This document shows positions 16,872 to 23,076 of a stretch of 64,000 nt of DNA, piece after piece. Numbering within the stretch: the first letter of the stretch is position 1; each line of letters starts with the position of its first letter. The stretch covers positions 1 to 64,000 of the forward strand of contig JAYQDD010000007.1 in NCBI GenBank assembly GCA_038138145.1. Direction: 5' to 3'. The position numbers were made by a program, and so were the translations under genes. The notes beneath the pieces were generated by a model. It did not search any database, was not told the DNA's origin, and saw nothing but the letters and a program-made list of their open reading frames with translations. Source of the DNA: UBA3537 sp038138145. GTDB taxonomy: Bacteria; Bacteroidota; Bacteroidia; Flavobacteriales; Flavobacteriaceae.

Positions 16872-16921
16872 GAGGTTTAGAGGTAGTAGAACTAAAAGAA
16901 GAGGATATGCCTATGGATTAG
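16872..16921 (+). pseudogene. Tail fragment of a tyrosine recombinase gene
   Basis: Ungapped over 50 bases it matches the recombinase tail at 18549-18598 at 43 positions. In the recombinase frame it reads GLEVVELKEEDMPMD then a stop, against GLEITELKEEDMPMV. Most changes are silent or conservative, so the two tails diverged as coding sequence. It joins the alkB fragment two bases away, so the 16.8-16.92 kb stretch is a mosaic of two decayed genes. Confidence 0.7.
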
Positions 16922-16933
16922 GTTTCACTAAAT

Positions 16934-17143
16934 CTATGATTTGTTTTTCTTTAAATTTTTACCTGCCAAATAGGTAATGAAAAAAAACCAAAACAATAAT
17001 GGAGTCTCCAAAATTGGTGGAACAAATTCAAAATCCGTAAACTCATTACAATAAATATCAAAAATGACTATCCCAAGAGACCCAAAATATAATATTGAAG
17101 GAAGATATTTTTTTGAATATATAAATTTTTCAAGTTTATTCAT
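16934..17143 (-). CDS. Small membrane protein, unknown
   Basis: 69 residues with two hydrophobic segments (ILYFGSLGIVIFDIY and LLFWFFFITYLAG) and a basic C-terminus. No family is recognised. It lies downstream of the NTF2-like lipoprotein gene on the same strand, and its end approaches the recombinase-tail fragment. It is in an accessory region, so it may be real or decaying. Confidence 0.45.
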   Translation of the reverse strand: MNKLEKFIYSKKYLPSILYFGSLGIVIFDIYCNEFTDFEFVPPILETPLLFWFFFITYLAGKNLKKNKS

Positions 17144-17181
17144 AAGTTAAATATTATAATTGCTAAACTAAGAGAAGATCT

Positions 17182-17652
17182 CTATGGTTTGGGTTGTTCT
17201 GCATCTAAATTAATGGCGTTGGTTTTGATTGCTTCTGAAAAATAAAATTTAAACTTCAATGTATCGTCCTCCTTGACTGCATATGTGCTTTCAAGCCACT
17301 CAAATTCAAGTTTGGCCCTTCCTTGTGGGGTATTTATAACAAACTCTCCAAATTGTTTAAGAGAAATGTGTGCCGAATTAAAATCGGAGTCGATTGTGAC
17401 ATCTTCAAATTTTCGCTTGCTACTTATAATATCGAAACTTTTTACAAAGGCAATAAATTCATTTTTGGAGTAGCGTCTGCTATTTTCGAAGATAAAAAAG
17501 TCGTCTGTAACCATAGAATCAAAACGGTCCAAGTCGTTGTCTAAAACCTCAAAAAAGGCCTCAAATGTGTCCATAACTTGTTTTTCAGAAATTTTTGTTG
17601 GTTTTTGACAAGCGAAGACGAATAAAACGGAAATTAAGAGTAGTTTTTTCAT
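17182..17652 (-). CDS. Lipoprotein with NTF2/DUF4440-like fold
   Basis: 156 residues. The signal peptide and lipobox are MKKLLLISVLFVFAC, with the lipid-modified Cys at 15. The mature part has a NTF2-like pattern (MDTFEAFFEVLDNDLDRFD, DDFFIFENSRRYSKNEF, then alternating strands), like SnoaL/DUF4440 proteins; no function is inferable. The DNA encoding its signal peptide is 37/45 identical to that of the FISUMP lipoprotein at 20825, although the mature parts are unrelated. Confidence 0.75.
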   Translation of the reverse strand: MKKLLLISVLFVFACQKPTKISEKQVMDTFEAFFEVLDNDLDRFDSMVTDDFFIFENSRRYSKNEFIAFVKSFDIISSKRKFEDVTIDSDFNSAHISLKQFGEFVINTPQGRAKLEFEWLESTYAVKEDDTLKFKFYFSEAIKTNAINLDAEQPKP

Positions 17653-17664
17653 ATTATCTTTAAT

Positions 17665-17696
17665 AAAAAAGGGGGATTATACCCCCCCTTTTTTTT
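17665..17696 (-). terminator. Terminator after the outer-membrane barrel gene
   Basis: A GGGGG/CCCCC stem extended by A/T pairs, with a six-base loop, followed by T's on the minus strand. It lies just past the stop of the 204-residue gene and upstream of the lipoprotein start. Confidence 0.8.
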
Positions 17697-17707
17697 AAGT
17701 TTAAATT

Positions 17708-18322
17708 TTAGAAGTTATACCCAACCGATAATTGTAATACACTGTGTTTAAAACCATCAGAATCACCATCGGGGACATCAGTTAGTCCCATTGAGTAACG
17801 AAGACCAAAATTCAACCCTGAGTCAAGTTTGTAAGCTGCGCCTAAATTAAACGCAAAATCCGTTGATTTTAAATCATCTACATCTTCTGTTTCTGATTCA
17901 CCTTCAGCTTCCACTTTGACTTTAGCACCCAACAAAAACCCAATTTGTGGCCCAGCTTCGAGACTTAGTCCATCAGAAACATAATACTTAAGCATAATTG
18001 GCAAATTTAAATAATTAACTTTAGCTGTAATATCAGCGTCAACTACATCAAGGAAATTACCAAATTCATCGTATAATTCAAGCTCCCCAGAGTCTGTGAA
18101 CCCTTGTCCTGAATATAACAATTCAGGTTGAATAGAAAATGTGTCTGACATTTCAATTTCTGCAGTGACTCCAAAATGGAATGATGTTCTTCCGTCAAGA
18201 CCATCTGCATCGTCTCCTGTCATACTTGCAAAGTTTAAACCTGCTTTTGCACCAAAAGTTACATTTTGTGCACTAATAGTAAAAGCCACTAATGCCATTG
18301 TAATTGTAAATAATTTTTTCAT
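17708..18322 (-). CDS. Outer-membrane beta-barrel protein (porin family)
   Basis: 204 residues. The signal peptide is MKKLFTITMALVAFTISAQ. The mature part starts NVTFGAKAGLNFASMTG and carries alternating amphipathic strands (SIQPELLYSGQGF, LNLPIMLKYYVSDGLSLEAG, FGLRYSMGLTDV), ending in an aromatic residue after QLSVGYNF, as outer-membrane barrels do. It matches the small OmpA/X-like barrel family common in Bacteroidota. The transported substrate is unknown. A -7 box lies 27 bases upstream and a terminator follows. Confidence 0.88.
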   Translation of the reverse strand: MKKLFTITMALVAFTISAQNVTFGAKAGLNFASMTGDDADGLDGRTSFHFGVTAEIEMSDTFSIQPELLYSGQGFTDSGELELYDEFGNFLDVVDADITAKVNYLNLPIMLKYYVSDGLSLEAGPQIGFLLGAKVKVEAEGESETEDVDDLKSTDFAFNLGAAYKLDSGLNFGLRYSMGLTDVPDGDSDGFKHSVLQLSVGYNF

Positions 18323-18348
18323 TTGTAAAATATTTTAATTTGTTTATT

Positions 18349-18356
18349 CAAATATA
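18349..18356 (-). promoter_or_regulatory. -7 box of the outer-membrane barrel gene
   Basis: TATATTTG on the minus strand matches TAnnTTTG, 27 bases before the ATG. A TTG (plus 18382-18384) lies 25 bases further upstream, within a segment repeated at 21394. Confidence 0.4.
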
Positions 18357-18376
18357 AATATAATTAAACAAAAAAA

Positions 18377-18409
18377 TAGTCCAAGTTTAGTACTTTTCAG
18401 CGCAGTAAT
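18377..18409. repeat. Copy 1 of a 33-base dispersed repeat
   Basis: It begins with the 12-base core TAGTCCAAGTTT and matches 21394-21426 at about 25 of 33 positions. Both copies lie 44-55 bases upstream of a minus-strand gene start, so the repeat could be promoter-associated or a junction remnant. Confidence 0.5.
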
Positions 18410-18598
18410 AAATCAGTTGATGAACGCATAACGCTCTACTCTTTTAGACACTCTGGGGCTATAGAAATCTTTAAAAGAACAGGCTCAATTACCAAGCTAC
18501 AGAAAGCGATGGGGCATTCATCAATTAATGTAAGTCTAACCTACTTAAGAGGTTTAGAAATAACAGAACTTAAAGAAGAAGATATGCCTATGGTTTAG
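18380..18598 (+). pseudogene. C-terminal fragment of a tyrosine recombinase/integrase
   Basis: An open frame of 72 codons without a start. It encodes DERITLYSFRHSGAIEIFKR, then LQKAMGHSSINVSLTYLRG and LEITELKEEDMPMV, the C-terminus of a phage-integrase-family enzyme. It has the box II Arg-His (SFRHSG), the GHSS motif and the catalytic Tyr (LTYLRG). The N-terminal and core-binding domains are absent and the frame is closed upstream by a stop at 18377. It marks an old integrated element, with a second tail fragment at 16872. Confidence 0.85.
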
Positions 18599-18948
18599 TT
18601 AAATTTTCGTTTATAACTTCCTAAAACTTCTTCAATTTTGCCCTTGATAATGTGCGAAAAATCTACTAACTTTACGAAGCGTTTTACGTTAAAGGCTTAT
18701 TCTTCTTCAGCTTTCTAAATAAGCTTTATATTTCTTTTTTGGGCGCTTCAGACGCCCGCTTAAAGATGTTTTCTGAAATATAAAAAGACTTTAAATCTAC
18801 TATACAGGATAACTATGTTTTATTATTAAATACAGTACTTCGTATTAATATTTTAGTTGTTTAAGTACAGCGCCTTATTTAAAAACACAAAATAGTTTAT
18901 AAATAATTATATACTTATAACGCAAAAGAACATTGTAAAGCGATATTA
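18599..18948. other. Gene-free stretch in the accessory region
   Basis: About 350 A/T-rich bases with stops in all frames. The only structure I see is a short hairpin (GGGCG ... CGCCC) near 18742-18758. It is probably non-coding debris next to the recombinase remnant. Confidence 0.5.
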
Positions 18949-19116
18949 TTAGGAATTAAGCTGAATGACTAAACCTACTATCCCAAGAATTGAAACAACA
19001 CTCCAAATAAGCACCCAAGTTTTAATTGTACTTGTGTTTTTTTCAATCTGTTTTATGTATTTGTATTGACCTTCGGCAAGTTCTCTTTCTGTTAATTCTG
19101 TAATCTTTTTAGCCAT
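18949..19116 (-). CDS. Small single-pass membrane protein
   Basis: 55 residues from the ATG at 19116 (MAKKITELTERELAEGQYKY); an open extension of seven residues upstream is less likely. A charged N-terminal helix precedes one transmembrane segment (WVLIWSVVSILGIVGLVIQL). The family is unknown. It is divergent from the 107-residue gene at 19168 with a 51-base gap, the kind of pairing seen in mobile elements. Confidence 0.55.
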   Translation of the reverse strand: MAKKITELTERELAEGQYKYIKQIEKNTSTIKTWVLIWSVVSILGIVGLVIQLNS

Positions 19117-19167
19117 AATATTTGTTTTAGTGAACAATAAATATAAAAAAATAACTTAATATAACTT

Positions 19168-19491
19168 ATGCCCTTTAACAGTAAAACAGCAAGTAACGCA
19201 GGTAAGATTAGTAAAAGAGGTAAATCATTAAATATAGACCTTAGAAACGACCTTAAAACACTAATAACACATATCTTAAAAGACCTTGACTACAACTCCT
19301 TAAACAACACCCAAAAACTAAAGCTATTAGACATAGCCTTAAAACACTCATTACCCAAACAATCTATAGAACAACATATAGTTGAAGATATCCCACAGGA
19401 TATTCAAATAACTATTGTTGACAGCAACGGAAACGAAAAGGTAAACAGAAAAAGTTTAGACAACTTTAAGTTTAAAGATTTAGCAGGGTAA
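19168..19491 (+). CDS. 107-residue protein, possibly phage-derived
   Basis: A basic N-terminus (MPFNSKTASNAGKISKRGKS), then a helical body (LRNDLKTLITHILKDLDY, KLKLLDIALKHSLPK) and an acidic stretch, ending SLDNFKFKDLAG. The start resembles small prophage proteins that precede terminase genes, but I cannot name the family. Its last 15 codons are duplicated at 19896-19940 with only silent differences plus one base deletion. After its stop the frame continues for about 20 codons (NGSYKVEATDLPLPISRV) in a segment that is also duplicated. Confidence 0.6.
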   Translation: MPFNSKTASNAGKISKRGKSLNIDLRNDLKTLITHILKDLDYNSLNNTQKLKLLDIALKHSLPKQSIEQHIVEDIPQDIQITIVDSNGNEKVNRKSLDNFKFKDLAG

Positions 19492-19550
19492 ACAGACAAT
19501 GGTAGCTATAAAGTAGAAGCTACTGACTTGCCTTTGCCTATTAGTAGGGT
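19446..19550 (+). repeat. Copy 1 of a duplicated gene-end segment (parts A and B)
   Basis: Part A (19446-19494) is the end of the 107-residue gene. Part B (19496-19550) encodes NGSYKVEATDLPLPISR. They match 19896-19943 and 19983-20037. Part B differs at 4 of 55 bases, three of them silent; part A differs at two silent positions plus one deletion. Confidence 0.85.
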
Positions 19551-19652
19551 TGGAAAAATAAACAAAATATTTTTTTATTATGTATCAATTATGTATCAAA
19601 TAATATTAAAATAATACCTAACTTAACACTTTAATATTAAATCATTCAAAAT

Positions 19653-19892
19653 ATGTCAAATCAAGATTTTAAATGCGGGAATTGTGGAACCATTCAAAAA
19701 CCTAAAATTTTTTCAAGCCACAACTACGATATGAGATTTTTTTGTGAAACCTGCGGGCCTTTGTGTAAAGACTGTTATGGAGGAGGGCTTTTTAATATGG
19801 GAGAATGTAAAGGGTGTGGAAAAGACGGTAAACGTCAGGACTATAATCAATCAGGGGGTAAATTGGATTGGTACCCTAAATACAGTAACTAA
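19653..19892 (+). CDS. Small zinc-ribbon-like protein with four Cys pairs
   Basis: 79 residues with CGNC, CETC, CKDC and CKGC pairs, enough for two zinc-binding knuckles or ribbons. There is no signal peptide. The rest is polar and glycine-rich (CYGGGLFNMGECKGCGKDGK). I do not recognise a family; a nucleic-acid or protein adaptor role is possible but unsupported. It lies exactly between the two copies of the A/B direct repeat, so it looks like a cassette inserted between, or bracketed by, duplicated gene ends. Confidence 0.65.
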   Translation: MSNQDFKCGNCGTIQKPKIFSSHNYDMRFFCETCGPLCKDCYGGGLFNMGECKGCGKDGKRQDYNQSGGKLDWYPKYSN

Positions 19893-19895
19893 ATT

Positions 19896-20037
19896 CAGAA
19901 AAGTTTAGACAACTTTAAATTCAAAGATTTAGCAGGGTAAACAAAGCAAACAGAACCGCTTAAATACACACGCTTAAAACAAACAATGGAAGCTATATAG
20001 TAGAAGCTACTGATTTGCCTTTGCCTATTAGTAGAGT
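19896..20037 (+). repeat. Copy 2 of the duplicated gene-end segment
   Basis: Part A (19896-19943) and part B (19983-20037) correspond to 19446-19494 and 19496-19550, with 39 extra bases between them here. The one-base deletion in part A breaks the frame, so this copy is a remnant. It ends three bases before the stop codon of the convergent FISUMP gene. Confidence 0.85.
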
Positions 20038-20039
20038 GG

Positions 20040-20825
20040 TTAGTCTTTGACTAAACGCACTGAATTACCCACTTCCCAATAACTTCCAAACGTATTCCAA
20101 GAATTTTTCAAATCAGTTCTATATTGTGATAAAGTGTAATAAAAAGAATTTGTCTCTAGGTATACTCCTTGATACCCTAATGGTATTTTTGTTGAAGTCC
20201 AAAAACCTGCTTGGAGACCATATCCCGCAAATATATTCTGTACATCGATAGTGCCACTTGGGTAAGCATTAAAACCGCTACTATTATTTAATGATAAATT
20301 GTTACCTACTGCTCCATCAATTCCATCATACAATGCCCATCCTGTAGTTGATGCCATTGCTTTTCCAATCTTATTTTCTGTTGTAGTTCCATCATAATTA
20401 TAACCATTAGCTATAAGGTGTTCTTTCAAAGTTATCCACTCTTCATCACTCGGCACGTGCCAACCCTCAGGTGCAAATTCCTTATTTGGTGTATTAGGGT
20501 CGTTATCGTGAATACCTGCAACAGCATACCAATTGTAAAGTTTACCTTTGGTTGGGTCATTTTCATAATAACACCAAGCACCTGTAGATAAACTACCCCA
20601 CTCATTATTATTAGTAACTTGAGGTATCGGTGTTCCATCTCTGTAGGTAGTATGACAAGCATTTTCAACAGTCCATTCTTGTGTTCCGTAAACAATAGTA
20701 GGAACAGGATTACCATCACAATTAAGTAGTTCATTGTTGTTATCATTGTTATCATTTGTATCCGAACTATCCTCACTACTACAAGCGAAGACGAGAATGG
20801 CGGAGAGTAAAAGTAGTTTTTTCAT
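20040..20825 (-). CDS. FISUMP-domain lipoprotein
   Basis: 261 residues. The lipobox is LLLLSAILVFAC, followed by an Asp/Asn/Ser-rich tether. The mature domain is a FISUMP (Fibrobacter succinogenes major paralogous) fold: YGTQEWTVENACHTTYRDGT, CYYENDPTKGKLYNWYAV, APEGWHVPSDEEWITLKEHL, GFWTSTK and the terminal NSVRLVKD. Such proteins are surface lipoproteins of unknown function. The domain is complete. The gene end abuts the repeated B segment. The signal-peptide DNA is shared with the lipoprotein at 17652. Confidence 0.9.
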   Translation of the reverse strand: MKKLLLLSAILVFACSSEDSSDTNDNNDNNNELLNCDGNPVPTIVYGTQEWTVENACHTTYRDGTPIPQVTNNNEWGSLSTGAWCYYENDPTKGKLYNWYAVAGIHDNDPNTPNKEFAPEGWHVPSDEEWITLKEHLIANGYNYDGTTTENKIGKAMASTTGWALYDGIDGAVGNNLSLNNSSGFNAYPSGTIDVQNIFAGYGLQAGFWTSTKIPLGYQGVYLETNSFYYTLSQYRTDLKNSWNTFGSYWEVGNSVRLVKD

Positions 20826-20920
20826 TTCTTTTTATTTATCGTACTTAGTATAATAACAAGCCCACCACCTCATAACAAATTAGTGTTATAAGTAAACTGT
20901 TATCCATTTAAATTATCGAT

Positions 20921-21349
20921 TTAGAGAGCCCAAATTTTAGAAACCTCCTGTTTTTCATTAAGTAAAAAAACCTCAACACCATCAAAAGTTTCACCTGTTT
21001 TTGTTGTCAACTTGAGAAAACAAGTAACATAGTTACCAAGCTCAACAATATCAACAAGCTCTTGTTTGAGTTCTGTTTCTGAAACAAATCCAAAAATGAT
21101 ATCTTCAATTTCTTTTGCTCCTGTCGCTTCTAAGTTTAAGTTTGGCGCTACCATATGATAATCTACAGCACACGGAACTTTAGACCACATTTCATAACCT
21201 TTCTCCCATTCAAAGTTTAATTTGTACTGTTTAATAGCCTCCGCTGTTGCAGACAATGTTTTTGTTTCTTCTTTCTGAACCTTACAACAGTCTTTTTCTT
21301 TACAAGAGGTTAAAGAGAAAATCAAAAGTGCTAATATTAATTTCTTCAT
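20921..21349 (-). CDS. Small lipoprotein, NTF2-like
   Basis: 142 residues. The lipobox is ALLIFSLTSC, with a further Cys pair (KDCCK). The mature part has the strand pattern of NTF2/SnoaL-like proteins (YKLNFEWEKGYEMWSKVPC, LGNYVTCFLKLTTKTGETFD). The function is unknown. It lies in the accessory region, 44 bases downstream of the second copy of a 33-base repeat. Confidence 0.7.
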   Translation of the reverse strand: MKKLILALLIFSLTSCKEKDCCKVQKEETKTLSATAEAIKQYKLNFEWEKGYEMWSKVPCAVDYHMVAPNLNLEATGAKEIEDIIFGFVSETELKQELVDIVELGNYVTCFLKLTTKTGETFDGVEVFLLNEKQEVSKIWAL

Positions 21350-21393
21350 AGTATTTAATTTTATCTAAAACTAAAAAAAATATTTCAAAGTAT

Positions 21394-21426
21394 TAGTCCA
21401 AGTTTGATACATCTTAGCTCAGTAGC
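21394..21426. repeat. Copy 2 of a 33-base dispersed repeat
   Basis: It shares the core TAGTCCAAGTTT and about 25 of 33 positions with 18377-18409, again just upstream of a minus-strand lipoprotein or barrel gene. Confidence 0.5.
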
Positions 21427-21463
21427 TTTGGAACAAAGCGTGTTGAGAAAACAACTAAAAGCC

Positions 21464-21485
21464 AATGTCTGTCAAATGTCTGTCA
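21464..21485. repeat. Perfect 11-base tandem repeat near the tRNA end of the accessory region
   Basis: AATGTCTGTCA occurs twice in tandem. It is followed at 21490-21500 by TTAGTACATTT, the same 11-mer that is tandemly repeated at 15458. The 290 bases between 21350 and the tRNA hold no gene. Confidence 0.6.
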
Positions 21486-21587
21486 GTTTTTAGTACATTT
21501 GAACTGTTCTTTGAGATGTTTGAAATGAAAGTCGTGAAGTGCTTTTAGGTGCTTTTCGAAACTGGCGAAGAGCGCTATTTAAGAAGA

Positions 21588-21608
21588 AACCCACCTGTAG
21601 GTGGGCTT
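21588..21608 (-). terminator. Terminator after tRNA-Ala
   Basis: A seven-base GC-rich stem CCCACCT / AGGTGGG with a two-base loop. On the minus strand it is followed by TTTCTTCTT and lies about 35 bases past the tRNA 3' end. Confidence 0.65.
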
Positions 21609-21642
21609 TGGTTATAATTATGTAGTGTAGCGGTGACACCAG

Positions 21643-21716
21643 TGGAGAAGAGCGGACTCGAACCGCCGACCTCTTGACTGCCAGTCAAGCGCTCTAGCCA
21701 ACTGAGCTACATCCCC
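21643..21716 (-). tRNA. tRNA-Ala (anticodon GGC)
   Basis: The minus-strand sequence folds as a cloverleaf: acceptor GGGGATG / CTTCTCC, D arm with AGCTCAGTTGGCTAGAGC, anticodon stem CTTGA / TCAAG around loop CTGGCAG (anticodon GGC), and T arm GGCGG-TTCGAGT-CCGCT. The G3:U70 wobble pair, the alanine identity element, is present. CCA is not encoded. The 3' end faces the accessory region holding recombinase remnants. Confidence 0.93.
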
Positions 21717-21725
21717 TAGTCGCTG

Positions 21726-21733
21726 CAAATGTA
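21726..21733 (-). promoter_or_regulatory. -7 box of tRNA-Ala
   Basis: TACATTTG on the minus strand matches TAnnTTTG and ends nine bases before the tRNA 5' end. Confidence 0.4.
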
Positions 21734-21794
21734 ATCAAATATTCTATAAATATACTCCGCTTTTAGGGTTTCATAATAATGGCATAAAATTCAA

Positions 21795-21802
21795 TATATT
21801 TG
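21795..21802 (+). promoter_or_regulatory. -7 box of the esterase lipoprotein gene
   Basis: TATATTTG matches TAnnTTTG, 15 bases before the ATG at 21818. No clear -33 element is seen. Confidence 0.35.
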
Positions 21803-21817
21803 AAAAAAGCAAGCGTT

Positions 21818-23014
21818 ATGAAAAAACTCGTTTTCCTTTTTACTGTTATATTGTTTTGTTGTAGCAGTGATGAGGATTCTATTTTGTGTGTATTTGACCC
21901 CACATTACAAACGTTCTCTGTAACCAATCGCTCAGAGACCTCAGCCACCCTCAACGGAACAATTAACATTGCAGTGGAAAACTGTGCCATTGCCCCTGGA
22001 GCACAACAAGGGTTTGTGTACGCCACTACGCCTCAGCCAACAATAGAGGACAATCTCATCAATATTTATGGAGAGGAAATAAGTGTTACCGTGGAGGATT
22101 TAGAGCCCAATACAACATACTTTGTAAGAACCTTTATAAGCAATTCCATTGGGGAATATTATGGAAATGAAGTGAGTTTTTCAACATCAAATTCCATTGA
22201 TTATGGAATAAACGAATACGGCGTTTTATTTCAAGGATTAGATAGAGATTATATTGTATATGTCCCCGAAAGTTATCAGCCCGAAACCCCATCACCACTG
22301 TTGTTTGTATACCATGGCTTTGGCGGAAACAACGAAAGCTTAATGAATTACACAGGATTTAATGAAATTGCAGATCAAGAAAACTTTATTGTGGTCTACC
22401 CTCAAGGCAGCAATTTTTTGGGGACACCACATTGGAATGTAGGTGGGTGGACTGTTGGAAGCACTGCCGATGATGTCGCATTCACCAGTTTTCTGATCAA
22501 TATCGTCACAGAAAATTACACCATCAATAGCGATAGAATATACGCCACAGGAATGTCCAATGGTGGATTTATGAGCTTTTTATTGGCCTGCCAAATGAGT
22601 ACTCAATTTGCTGCGGTGGCTTCCGTTACGGGGTCTATGACCCCAGAAACCTTAAACGAATGCAGCCCAACGCGAGCAGTTCCTGTTTTACAAATTCACG
22701 GCACTAACGACGTAGTTGTCCCCTACAATGGAATCCAACCATGGAACACCCCCATTGATGATGTATTAGGGTATTGGGTAGAAAACAATCAATGTAACTC
22801 AACCCCGCAAATCAATAGTTTAGAGGATGTTAATACCGCTAATTCAATTACGGTAGACGAAATTGTGTTTGAAAACGGAATAAATAGCTCTGTAGTTAAG
22901 CATTATAAAGTATATGGAGGAGAGCATTTTTGGTTTACCAATGCAGACATCAAATCCAGTGAATTGGTTTGGGCGTTCTTCTCAACGTACGACCTCAATG
23001 GACTCATTGATTAA
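21818..23014 (+). CDS. Lipoprotein esterase of the PHB depolymerase/feruloyl esterase family
   Basis: 398 residues from the ATG at 21818 (MKKLVFLFTVILFCCSS); the upstream in-frame TTG is part of the -7 region. The signal peptide ends in a lipobox. A fibronectin type III-like domain lies at about 30-130 (LEPNTTYFVRTFISNSIGEY), then an alpha/beta hydrolase domain. The nucleophile Ser is in YATGMSNGGFMSF (about 247), the Asp in HGTNDVVVPY (about 297) and the His in YGGEHFWF (about 370). Family members cleave polyhydroxybutyrate or feruloyl esters outside the cell; the substrate here is not known. Confidence 0.88.
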   Translation: MKKLVFLFTVILFCCSSDEDSILCVFDPTLQTFSVTNRSETSATLNGTINIAVENCAIAPGAQQGFVYATTPQPTIEDNLINIYGEEISVTVEDLEPNTTYFVRTFISNSIGEYYGNEVSFSTSNSIDYGINEYGVLFQGLDRDYIVYVPESYQPETPSPLLFVYHGFGGNNESLMNYTGFNEIADQENFIVVYPQGSNFLGTPHWNVGGWTVGSTADDVAFTSFLINIVTENYTINSDRIYATGMSNGGFMSFLLACQMSTQFAAVASVTGSMTPETLNECSPTRAVPVLQIHGTNDVVVPYNGIQPWNTPIDDVLGYWVENNQCNSTPQINSLEDVNTANSITVDEIVFENGINSSVVKHYKVYGGEHFWFTNADIKSSELVWAFFSTYDLNGLID

Positions 23015-23076
23015 TACTATCGTAATATGGGAGGTTGATTTGAATTTTATGTATTTTTGAATTCAATTATAATGCC

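Noticed and set aside
16744..16977. 77-codon open frame on the plus strand
   Set aside because: It reads across an alkB fragment and, out of frame, a recombinase tail; the similarity is to two different genes, so I treat it as chance rather than a protein.
21643..21716. tRNA-Gly (anticodon GCC)
   Set aside because: Reading the plus strand gives GCC, but the tRNA is on the minus strand, where the anticodon is GGC and the G3:U70 pair marks alanine.
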